In this document: positions 28,601 to 36,088 of the stretch, piece by piece
Numbering within the stretch: the first letter of the stretch is position 1
Layout of the letters: each line of letters starts with the position of its first letter
NCBI GenBank assembly: GCA_905221605.1
Contig: CAJNDS010001046.1
Span: 1-64,000 of the forward strand
Source: Symbiodinium natans
Lineage: Eukaryota > Sar > Dinophyceae > Suessiales > Symbiodiniaceae
Length of the DNA: 64,000 nucleotides
Direction: 5' to 3'
Position numbers and translations under genes: made by a program
The notes under the pieces: model-generated
What the model was told of the DNA's origin: nothing
What the model saw: the letters and a program-made list of their open reading frames with translations, nothing else
Databases searched by the model: none

Positions 28601-28823
28601 CAAAGTTGTATGTCTGGCTCTCGTTAAACTTGTCCTTGTGAGGCCCCATCCTGGTTCCGACAGACACAATCACCGTTGTAAAAGTAGCTTCTGGGAAGCA
28701 TTTTGCTATCAGCTCGCAGCACACCATGGCTATCCCCGGATACTCTTTGGCACTATTCGTAACGCCAACCTTTCCTCCGTACGCATACAGCCCCAGGACT
28801 ATGAACCCTCTACCGGTGGCCAT
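25635..28823 (-). CDS. ORF5 of the retrotransposon: dioxygenase-like domain plus integrase-tail segment
   Basis: I take the ATG at 28823, 11 bases before the ORF4 stop; the frame is open from 28901, from which residues are counted. Residues about 33-178 have the layout of a 2-oxoglutarate/Fe(II) dioxygenase: G-P-H88-K-D90-K-F-N, then strands including Y-N-F-V-V-P-V, then N-P-R-V-W-H159-A-T and R170 eleven residues later in R-V-I-A-V-G-Y-T. That gives the H-x-D...H iron triad and the Arg expected to hold 2-oxoglutarate. F-L-G-Y at 253-256 followed by H-R-V-K corresponds to the segment after the integrase core in copia proteins. The C-terminal half has alpha/beta segments (V-V-I-A-I-D-A-S-S-D-G; A-T-I-I-W-I-G-G) that I cannot name. 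The substrate is unknown; DNA or RNA bases are one possibility. Confidence 0.8.
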   Translation of the reverse strand: MATGRGFIVLGLYAYGGKVGVTNSAKEYPGIAMVCCELIAKCFPEATFTTVIVSVGTRMGPHKDKFNESQTYNFVVPVSERAGEAMIWTEEEQCASEGGKAAGIEKEVLPGKWIWGRTRKVNSGLKFNPRVWHATEDALAPEDRVIAVGYTLAAGKKASVDDKWKLMRLGFRLDEHFATLADGLCQAACADDGGDGEEYVDHDAEEEQAYAMASKAKFDTPTSPGLFLGYALQPGGVPSGDYIVVELAHLYHGWTVPSIHRVKRIVLDEEMPNYFPMQAVADRKSRIMTATRADALARLELEREGQQGEETEEIFAEERRVRADVMRQIKCDDQHLQNGDFWEHDEIDHSWTLHHILPRKELCTPGEEVKGTGGPGDRELGPRRRTWIVYADGTSEVLDEDRMKGKKKITKKWTGCTTFWEKGEPEGEIDDEAKERARGEKATGIRGVGLDYEQDMPRIERPYARSHKPNSISSAEWNRMSPGQRLRYIEGDKERIIRGERPPSAVRGQEEIGPRPAEIGVREWMEKITDHGQEFSPPEYRWDPPPGMPEGGRVWAVRNNRATSYRFYGGRDKRRLELWWRVTRSANTGEVLESIEYDSCIQAEMMRNRGRYRFVVPRDIITEFWYIPDGGEDRRIRDRGESAEPAAPASRMGDTEEVAKTINQLCSTAGIARTPSDNIIGEIMRELGEQPKVQVMGVGIEEIGDSGGENVSWISGEGCVIGEGVTDVVIAIDASSDGMRTEVDRKASGWRREEGLDSTREARERVFGNVEKVITDANSRGIVATIIWIGGKSRMADETIVRMALAWDMWIVRSDGCMLGMHDGVDASCYIGVVTPCMMNAIAADMLACDHMPRDHDLMSRIVRTSDAKIDVRREQEGKAIREMIKVIKDVIDICGEEEGDSVSMACEEHEGDYLGYSSGMVTLDVDSLAQLEKGTIRGDETGGSLEKLLKIAKRRMNGGNSYWVIDMEGNDEYVDDATDREDQTLVRNYAAAAAEDGAPYISREEPRWKRCIVMNNPGREAMGGGLRTPGETHTGPARDPGRRRRHRQDYDDEAEQSPHQT

Positions 28824-29985
28824 GCTCCGCGAATTCTTCGCTATTCCTTTTTCTATCGAAGTGAACTTCAGGATGATGTCCTTTGCATGCTGCACAATCA
28901 AAGTCCTGCGTCATGACCATGTCGAGCGCACGTCTATCGATCTCTCTCAGCTCTTCTTCCCTTTGCAAGCGTTGTTCTTTAGTTTCCTTCGTTTCAGAGG
29001 GCAAGGCCATGCTCGAAACATCTTCATCAGCTCCGAGAATCTCAAGAGCGTCATTTTCAGGATCCCCCCGTTCGAGCAGGGCCGCGTCCTCTTTGCCAGC
29101 TTTTCTAGGCTTTTCGGCAATGGGGAGGTAGTTAACAAGTGCCCCGAAAGGAATCAGTTTCACTTTGTCTTGCTCGTTGCCATGTCTTTTCCCGTACGGG
29201 CTTACCCCGTCCACTTGTTGTACGTTCCTATGGAAGCAGAACGTCTGCACAGCGTACGGCCACCACTTCGGTTCTAGTCCTGCTTGTCTCAGCAATACTC
29301 TGCCACCGTAGATTACTTCTTTGACCTTAAGCTCCGCTATGCTATTCGTTCGGGGTAATCCGGGTGTAGAAGTCGCCCTGCAAGTTCCTATGACGTCGCA
29401 GGCTTTTGAGAATTCACCGGCTCCGTCTGCGTACAGATGCACTACCATATCTGGGCCTCGGAACTCATTGATAGCTCGCACAAACTCATCCGTTCCCCTG
29501 GACTTTACGGGCGTGCAGTGTATCCACTGTGTCTTGAAGTCGAACATCACGATTGCATTGTTTTCTCCGCGGATTCCCTTGTCTTTGTTGCTGCGAAGAA
29601 CTATCGTGTCAGCAGTGACCCTCTCCCCGAACTTCTCGGCGCCCTTGTCTGTGATGCCTTCGCCCCTGTTGAAAGGGACGTTTATTGCTTTGCCTTGTCG
29701 ACAAGCAACGCAGTGCATGTTCTTTGGGAGATGCGTGAGCAAATGTTCCGTCGATTTTGCATACTCCGGTGAGTATCTTGCTCTCCGGATGCTCACAGTT
29801 TTGCTCGACCCTATCCCTTCGCCAATTCTATCCGCAACTCGAACCTGATCCGCAGGTCCGTCTTCTGCCTTTGCTTGTTCCACTTCTCCCATGTCACCGG
29901 CGCTATCATCCTTCTGAGGCTCTCCCACTCCTCTTCTAGCCTGTTCTTCATCGGCTATTCCTGGCAAATCTATATCATCATCCAA
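28810..29985 (-). CDS. ORF4 of the retrotransposon: integrase core
   Basis: The frame is open from 30027 but its first ATG is at 29892, so it may be reached by a +1 shift from ORF3 or start at that ATG; residues count from 29985. The zinc-binding N-terminus is H81-x3-H85-x6-C92-x2-C95. The DDE catalytic triad is D126 (V-T-A-D-T), D187 (Y-A-D-G-A-G-E-F) and E218 (I-A-E-L-K), with 60 and 30 residues between. P-R-T-N-S before the Glu and W-W-P-Y-A after it fit retroelement integrases. It inserts the cDNA into host DNA and explains the 5-bp TTTTG duplication. The acidic tail has C-A-A-C-K-G-H-H, which may be another zinc site. It overlaps ORF3 by eight bases and the ORF5 ATG by 14. Confidence 0.9.
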   Translation of the reverse strand: MDDDIDLPGIADEEQARRGVGEPQKDDSAGDMGEVEQAKAEDGPADQVRVADRIGEGIGSSKTVSIRRARYSPEYAKSTEHLLTHLPKNMHCVACRQGKAINVPFNRGEGITDKGAEKFGERVTADTIVLRSNKDKGIRGENNAIVMFDFKTQWIHCTPVKSRGTDEFVRAINEFRGPDMVVHLYADGAGEFSKACDVIGTCRATSTPGLPRTNSIAELKVKEVIYGGRVLLRQAGLEPKWWPYAVQTFCFHRNVQQVDGVSPYGKRHGNEQDKVKLIPFGALVNYLPIAEKPRKAGKEDAALLERGDPENDALEILGADEDVSSMALPSETKETKEQRLQREEELREIDRRALDMVMTQDFDCAACKGHHPEVHFDRKRNSEEFAEHGHR

Positions 29986-32656
29986 TTCGCCTCCGTTTTC
30001 GGCGCTTTCTTCCTCGCCGGGTAGCGACTACTTGCTCCGCGATCCTTAGGTCGTCATCCGGACTCTTCTTCATTCCGTGGATGAGCTGAAACTCCGCATC
30101 CGTCATATTGCGTGCGCTTTGCCCCGCCTCAATCTGCTCAGGACTCAAAGCTCTTTCACAAAAACCGCATACCCCGGATGAATCGGCCTTACACGCGGCG
30201 CAGTAGAATGTCGTTCTCAGTCGACCGTCACCATCGTCTTGTTCTGTCGTTGTCTCCCTATTCCTCTCGTCTATCCCCTTTTCGACCACCGATGAAATTC
30301 GGTGGTGCTTACGCATAGTCTCCTTGATGGCTCGCACTAATCCCGGTGCCCACTCCGACCAGTTTTGTGACTCGCTCATCTCGCCCTTGCTTCTATCATC
30401 GCCATCGTTCGTCGCTCCGGTCCCTGGTCCTCTAAGATTGACCGCCCATCCTATCAACTCTGCGTCAGTCGCTATCGTTGTCGGCTTTTTCCTAGAGTGT
30501 CCCATCGGTCCCTGATCAAAACTGAACAGCTTCGTTCCTAGGATGGCACTCGTCCTATCCCATTCTTCTGTCGCCCACAATGATGCGTATCCCCCTTCTG
30601 GCGTATCATCCCAATACGTCTCGGGGTCCTGGGGCTGCTCAATGAGACACATCGTTGGGGCTCTCAATCGTCGGTGACGTGCCTTTCCTATCACCACAAG
30701 CATGCACACGCGCAGTATGATGATATCGTCGTCACGGCATTCCTGCTTCTGTGCCCAACTGATAAATGAGTATCCCCACCGCTCTGGTCCATTTCTCGAT
30801 CTAAGTGGGATCGGACCCGGCCTTCTGTGTCTCATCACGGATCTTGTTCTGCAAGGCGGTCCAGCTAGCCAACAAAACACCAAATTAGTCGTAGCCAGCT
30901 TCACTAGCCACCACCATGTATCAGATTGCAGCACGTTCTCCTCCATGTCGATGTCTATCACACTCATCCCTAACTCAGTTGCTATGTCATCAAACTTCCC
31001 CCTTGATTTCCCGCAACAGATGTGCACTATGACGCGTTTGCTACCTTCAATTGCATGTTTGATTTTCAAGATTTCTGGCCTCGTGTCCCCTAGAGGTTTC
31101 TGAGCCATCCCACCGTCCAAGATTTCTTGAGGAGCACACGGCCACAGATACTTGGCTATCCGGACTAGCGTTTCGGCCTCGCCGCTGGTACCAATGGTCT
31201 TGTCCAGCATCATCAGCAGGTGATTTAACCCCGTGGTTTCATCCGTGGTTTCATCCGTGGCTATCCTGTCCAAAATGTGCTTTCTCACCTTCACGCTATC
31301 GCTCTGTGCCGCTTCCCCGGCATCCGCTCCTTCATAAGTTAGTCCTTCTATCTTGAACATGGTTTTGCCGGTCCACAATTCCTCCTCCGCTTCTCTATTC
31401 TCTCCCTCGCTGTACTTATCCACCCAGTCTATCCATTCCGCCACGGTTTTGCCACCTTCGTACACACGTTTCGATCTACATCTCTCGGCGAATCGCGGCA
31501 CAAGTGCATGTATCTCTGGGAATCTCAGTGTTTCAAACCATGGATCGCAAGCCTTCGTTCTTGGTTTGTTGTGGAAACACACCGCCTTATTACCCGTTAA
31601 CATCCATTTGTCTAGTAGCCTCTCGTCGTCGTTGGCGGCCTTTCCTATCGGTTCCTCCTCGATGTCTCTATCCGTGTCCGAGTCCACGCTTTTGGGACTA
31701 CATTCATCCTGTTTCTCTCCGATCCTCCTCGGACTGGAATTTCCTCGCATGGGCAATTCAATCGCAAGAGGCGCTGGCATAGCAGGATAGATGTGATAGT
31801 CACTCCGCTCACTTTCACTAACGACCGTTGACATTCTATCCACCATGTATGGGATATCCCCGATGACTTTTAGTACTATCAAGCTCGAATCCGGTTTGAC
31901 GAACACGGGGTTAGCACCCGCCAGCCAATGAAATGAATATCCCATTTTCATACATCTCCTCCCCATCGACAGAACAGCGGGAGTACTCTCGAGCATTCTA
32001 ATCCTCATTGTCTCAGGCATCCCTTGTATATCCATGCAGATCTCTTGCTTTGACGTGGTGTTGCCGTTGGCGGTGTTGAACCTCACTTTCTTCGCCTCAA
32101 TGGCCATATCTTTTTCGTCCTGGGTGAGGTCTGCTTCTGCTATGAGATCCATAGCGCATCCCGAGTCTATCATCCATCGTCTCATTACCGGTGGCAAGCA
32201 ATGCTGTGCTGATGCCGCCGGCTGACTATCCTCTCGACTTTCCACGCGGAACCTCTCGTCGACTATACCTATTCTCCTGCATTCCTCCACTATCCTGTCA
32301 GCCAATCTTGATGCATCCTTACCTTCCTCGCCTTGCTCCCCGGCTAGTATGTCCAGCACGACCTCTTCGGCCAGAGATATCCCGCGCAGCCTTGCCTTTG
32401 CCTCTTCAATCACGGGATATCGTTTCACATCATGTTCATACCCCTTCTTGTGTACGTTTTTGCATTTTCGTACCATCTTGTCGGCTGTGTGTCCTTTCCA
32501 ATAGCATATATCCAGTCCTGCTATCCCCGTCTCTTCGGAGCCCAACCCCTTGACTCGCCTATTACCCTTCCTCACTCGCTCCCTGCCTGTCGTTGTCACC
32601 AGTATTCCCCTAAGCGTGCCTTCGGCGCTATCATCCCCTTGTCGTACCACAGGCAT
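29978..32656 (-). CDS. ORF3 of the retrotransposon: aspartic protease plus C5-methyltransferase-like domain
   Basis: Starts at the ATG at 32656, 50 bases after the ORF2 stop (892 aa). The retropepsin-type active site is W-M-I-D164-S-G-C-A, followed by the V-R-F-N-T-A-N-G-N flap-like region; it should process the element's proteins. Residues about 541-745 look like a SAM-dependent DNA cytosine methyltransferase: V-I-V-H-I-C-C-G-K-S-R-G...D-I-D as motif I, A-G-P-P601-C602-R-T-R-S as the catalytic Pro-Cys motif IV and L-I-E673-Q-P as motif VI. The target-recognition part is short and no clear motif VIII is seen, so activity is uncertain. Near 819-833 a C-x2-C-x7-C-x2-C ribbon precedes the junction with integrase. 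Two tandem 12-base units near 31234-31260 encode repeated T-D-E-T. Confidence 0.88.
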   Translation of the reverse strand: MPVVRQGDDSAEGTLRGILVTTTGRERVRKGNRRVKGLGSEETGIAGLDICYWKGHTADKMVRKCKNVHKKGYEHDVKRYPVIEEAKARLRGISLAEEVVLDILAGEQGEEGKDASRLADRIVEECRRIGIVDERFRVESREDSQPAASAQHCLPPVMRRWMIDSGCAMDLIAEADLTQDEKDMAIEAKKVRFNTANGNTTSKQEICMDIQGMPETMRIRMLESTPAVLSMGRRCMKMGYSFHWLAGANPVFVKPDSSLIVLKVIGDIPYMVDRMSTVVSESERSDYHIYPAMPAPLAIELPMRGNSSPRRIGEKQDECSPKSVDSDTDRDIEEEPIGKAANDDERLLDKWMLTGNKAVCFHNKPRTKACDPWFETLRFPEIHALVPRFAERCRSKRVYEGGKTVAEWIDWVDKYSEGENREAEEELWTGKTMFKIEGLTYEGADAGEAAQSDSVKVRKHILDRIATDETTDETTGLNHLLMMLDKTIGTSGEAETLVRIAKYLWPCAPQEILDGGMAQKPLGDTRPEILKIKHAIEGSKRVIVHICCGKSRGKFDDIATELGMSVIDIDMEENVLQSDTWWWLVKLATTNLVFCWLAGPPCRTRSVMRHRRPGPIPLRSRNGPERWGYSFISWAQKQECRDDDIIILRVCMLVVIGKARHRRLRAPTMCLIEQPQDPETYWDDTPEGGYASLWATEEWDRTSAILGTKLFSFDQGPMGHSRKKPTTIATDAELIGWAVNLRGPGTGATNDGDDRSKGEMSESQNWSEWAPGLVRAIKETMRKHHRISSVVEKGIDERNRETTTEQDDGDGRLRTTFYCAACKADSSGVCGFCERALSPEQIEAGQSARNMTDAEFQLIHGMKKSPDDDLRIAEQVVATRRGRKRRKRRRIG

Positions 32657-32706
32657 GGCCGCATATACCTGACTATCATCGCTGGCCTGTGGGTTTCGGC
32701 CCGCCC

Positions 32707-35700
32707 CTAGCGAAAACTCGGCCCTTCACCATCAGCATGTGGACTCGATGGCCTCGTCTCCTTCTGCTCTATCTCTACTGTCTCAAAAGCCTCCCTAATG
32801 CTATTCGGGATAGCCTCATGGAGCATTTTACACTTGTCATTTCTGCAGCTGCCGTACCGAAAATGCTCAAAGCAGTATCCCGCCTTCTTGAGGACCTCTT
32901 CCGCCTGACTATACAGATAAATATCGTGCGAATGCTTGCAGTCCGCCGCAGTCATCGGGCAAGTTCCACGCGTATAGGGGTAGCAGACCCCTCTTTTTCC
33001 AAATGGTGACTTGGATCCATATCTATTCTTCGGGTCATCGGCTCTCCCCGCCTGCGAAAGTCCGTCCCTGCCTCTTCCCACAGATATCCCTCTTCCGTAG
33101 CTATTTCCCCCTGCGGGCGATGAACTCCTCGGTCTATCATCAGCGTACGCGCTTCTTCTATTCACCGGTGCTCTATACGATCCCTGCTGAGCCGGCATCG
33201 CAGCGTACCCACTCGTGAATGCCTGTCGGCTCACCCGCATTGAGGCCTCGTCTATGTTCTTGTCCGCTCTCCACATCTCCAGTCTATCCTTGATTCTCTT
33301 TCGCAGCCAGGTATGCGTCTTGGCCTCGTCCGGAAGCAATCTCCATGCCTCAATATCGTGGTTGAGCACCTGAACTCTCTGCACTTTCGAATGCAACATC
33401 CATCCCAGCTGTTGCTCGCTCCAGGTATTGCCTTTCAGCCCTATAAGGTTCGTGTGCGCCAGATCCCATCTAGTCATGAACTCCTCCAGTGCCTCCTCTT
33501 CGGGCTTCCCCGGGAAGTTCATCACCTTCGTGCTACTCAGGCCATCGTACAGCACCTGGCTCTCTTTAGCAATCGGGATCTCAACATGCTTTACTATCAG
33601 CGTAAGCAATCTCATGGCCGTCATCGGCTTTCCATCTCCCACTTGCTGAGTCTTGTACATCTCCATCTTCACCTTCGCCGACAATGACTCTGACTTTATT
33701 GCTCTCTTCAATCCGCTAAAAAGCTGGTTCTCTAACGCAGGGTACTTGAGTTCCATGTCTATCATCGCTTCGCTCCTTTCGCGTACCCTCAATACCTGCG
33801 TGTATGCATAGTCCCCATCATACAGATACGCAGCCTTCGCAGTATGTGCAACATCGCCCAGCCACAGTCCTACTTCCCCGGATGATGGCTCCTTCGCTAT
33901 CGATATCTCGTTGCATTTCTCCATCCCTCTGGTGTCCTTGAACTTGCTGTACCCTCCGCCTACCGGATTCCTGAACCTGGCATCGTCCCCTTCATGATCG
34001 CGTCCACTCTGCGGCCTTGGAAGTCCTGTCCCTGCATACCCTCCGGCATCGCATCCCCGTCTATCAGTGGAGCACAGCATGCACAAGTCATCATGGTATT
34101 CATAGCAATTACCACACACTTCTCTTCCGCAGCCTTGGCACGCAATCATCATTTCCGCTTGTCTAACACACACGGGGCACCTTCTAATCCTAGTCTCTTC
34201 CCCCAGCAAACCTCCATCTCCTTGTCTATCCTTTCTTCCATGCTCTCTTCTATCCCCAAAAGAACTTGGCGCAGGCGTGGCACCGGCACTTGGTCTTGCG
34301 GAGCCAGCGTTCGAAGCACCTCCCGCACCCGGCGCTGGCATGGCGTACTCGGAGCATTGCTTGCCGATCTCACCGATTCTATGCCACATGCTATCCAGCT
34401 CTGCTTTAAGGCTATCGTTTCGTTTCACCTGCTCCAGTCTCCGTTCATATTCCCGTACCATTGCCTCCAACTGCTCGTTCTTCTCCGTGAGTTCTAGCAT
34501 TTCTCTACCTCGGAGATCAAGATCTGCTCTCATTTTAGATATCTCATCTCTACTATCCCGAACCATCCGCGCTACCGACTCTGTCACCCCCTTGTTCTCC
34601 CCCTTCATGCTTTCTATTTCGCTGAGCAGGCTAGCGTTCTCCTTCACGATCCGCTCATTCACCGTGGTCAATCCCTGCAATTGACCAGTGATCTTGGCTA
34701 CCTGTTGTTCTAACACAATGCATCTATTCTCGATTCTCCTATCTACCACAGGACCCGTCATCTCCGGCCTCGAAGCATCTATTCCTCGGGCGTTGTCGCT
34801 CCTGGCTCTTCCGTCGGCTCCCCCACTCCCGCCGGGACCATCTCGTCCGCGTGACATCGTTGGTGGCTTTCCTACCTCCGCGCTGTTTCCTCGCGTCTTG
34901 CCTACCCCTTCGTTCCGTGCGCTCTCATCAATTCGAGCATTGACAAGGATAAATTCGCCCGTGACCCTCTTCTGCTCATCTATCATGCGGCTCGACATTG
35001 ACTCCATAGTCTTTTCCATCTTTCGCACGGTATCTTTCACCCAGGCCTGTTCTCCGTTTCTCTTTTCATCAATCCGATCGGTCCTTAGCACGACATTCTC
35101 GCAAGTCTTGTGAACCTTTGTCATGTTCGCCACAATCTCGGCCACGCTCTTGCGGTTCTTTATCACCTCTCTCGCGACGGTCATTATGTGTTCCTTCTGT
35201 GCCAGAACCACTTCACTCAGCTTCTTGGTCTCTCCACGCACTGCCCCATCTATGCACGAGCCGTGACCCTCGCCAGGCTCTCTGCACCCGCATCCAGGAC
35301 CTTTTCCTTGGCTATTACAATGTGACGACGACGCTGTATCTATTCCGGCCTTCTGGCTCCCCTTGGACTTCAACTTCCTTAGTTCCTCGCCCGCTAACTT
35401 GATCTGGTCCCATTGTCTATTCAAAACTGTCTCCACTTTATCGAGCCTCTCATTCTTCCATGTTCCATTCTCATGTCGCATTTGCATGCTCGAGAAGACC
35501 ACTCCTATGCCACGTCTTACCTCATTCAATCCCGTCTCTAACGTGGCGATCTTCGTCCCGGCACTCTGTTTGGCTATGTCCGCTGAATGCTCCGCTGTGG
35601 ACAATCGCTCCTCCACTCCCTTCAATCTAGTCGTAACAGAGGTCTTGAGCACCTTCACGTTTTCAACCTGTCGTCTCATTCTCCGTGCGAGCTGCATTGC

Positions 35701-36087
35701 TCCCTCGGTCAGTTGCGGAGCCATTGCATCATCCATCCTATCCTCGCTGACGCTCCCGTCCATGATCCGACTCATCTCTTTCAGCTCCTGCGACAGTGTT
35801 GTCTTGGTATCTATCTGCTGCGATTCTATCCAACCTTTCCAGTGCTTCACCTCCGCCTCGCATTCCACCAATCTCTTGCTCACGACGTCCGCCTTTTCCG
35901 CTGAACTATTAGCAATTGCACTTGCACATTCACTTGCCACTTTAAGCTTGGCTACGTCGGTCTGCGTGTCCACAACCACCGTCTGTAAATCATCTATCCT
36001 GCCGTCTATCTCTCCCAACGACGACTTGTCCGGATCGGCGGGAATTCTCACCTTTGCCCGCCTAGGTGGGGATGATGTTGCCCTCAT
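32707..36087 (-). CDS. gag: ORF2 of the retrotransposon: Gag with eight-cysteine and CCCH fingers
   Basis: The ATG at 36087 follows the ORF1 stop by one base (TGAGATG); the frame is open from 36135, from which residues are counted. The N-terminal 600 residues are mostly heptad-rich coiled coil. Near 653-690 is a C-x2-C-x9-C-x2-C-x4-C-x2-C-x7-C-x2-C module, resembling a binuclear RING/FYVE-type finger. About 730-960 is a helical region with the look of a copia capsid domain. The C-terminus (about 1049-1112) has two CCCH fingers, C-x7-C-x6-C-x3-H and C-x8-C-x4-C-x3-H, in place of the usual CCHC knuckle. It should form the particle and bind the element RNA. It stops with TAG at 32707-32709. Confidence 0.85.
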   Translation of the reverse strand: MRATSSPPRRAKVRIPADPDKSSLGEIDGRIDDLQTVVVDTQTDVAKLKVASECASAIANSSAEKADVVSKRLVECEAEVKHWKGWIESQQIDTKTTLSQELKEMSRIMDGSVSEDRMDDAMAPQLTEGAMQLARRMRRQVENVKVLKTSVTTRLKGVEERLSTAEHSADIAKQSAGTKIATLETGLNEVRRGIGVVFSSMQMRHENGTWKNERLDKVETVLNRQWDQIKLAGEELRKLKSKGSQKAGIDTASSSHCNSQGKGPGCGCREPGEGHGSCIDGAVRGETKKLSEVVLAQKEHIMTVAREVIKNRKSVAEIVANMTKVHKTCENVVLRTDRIDEKRNGEQAWVKDTVRKMEKTMESMSSRMIDEQKRVTGEFILVNARIDESARNEGVGKTRGNSAEVGKPPTMSRGRDGPGGSGGADGRARSDNARGIDASRPEMTGPVVDRRIENRCIVLEQQVAKITGQLQGLTTVNERIVKENASLLSEIESMKGENKGVTESVARMVRDSRDEISKMRADLDLRGREMLELTEKNEQLEAMVREYERRLEQVKRNDSLKAELDSMWHRIGEIGKQCSEYAMPAPGAGGASNAGSARPSAGATPAPSSFGDRREHGRKDRQGDGGLLGEETRIRRCPVCVRQAEMMIACQGCGREVCGNCYEYHDDLCMLCSTDRRGCDAGGYAGTGLPRPQSGRDHEGDDARFRNPVGGGYSKFKDTRGMEKCNEISIAKEPSSGEVGLWLGDVAHTAKAAYLYDGDYAYTQVLRVRERSEAMIDMELKYPALENQLFSGLKRAIKSESLSAKVKMEMYKTQQVGDGKPMTAMRLLTLIVKHVEIPIAKESQVLYDGLSSTKVMNFPGKPEEEALEEFMTRWDLAHTNLIGLKGNTWSEQQLGWMLHSKVQRVQVLNHDIEAWRLLPDEAKTHTWLRKRIKDRLEMWRADKNIDEASMRVSRQAFTSGYAAMPAQQGSYRAPVNRRSAYADDRPRSSSPAGGNSYGRGISVGRGRDGLSQAGRADDPKNRYGSKSPFGKRGVCYPYTRGTCPMTAADCKHSHDIYLYSQAEEVLKKAGYCFEHFRYGSCRNDKCKMLHEAIPNSIREAFETVEIEQKETRPSSPHADGEGPSFR

Positions 36088-36088
36088 C

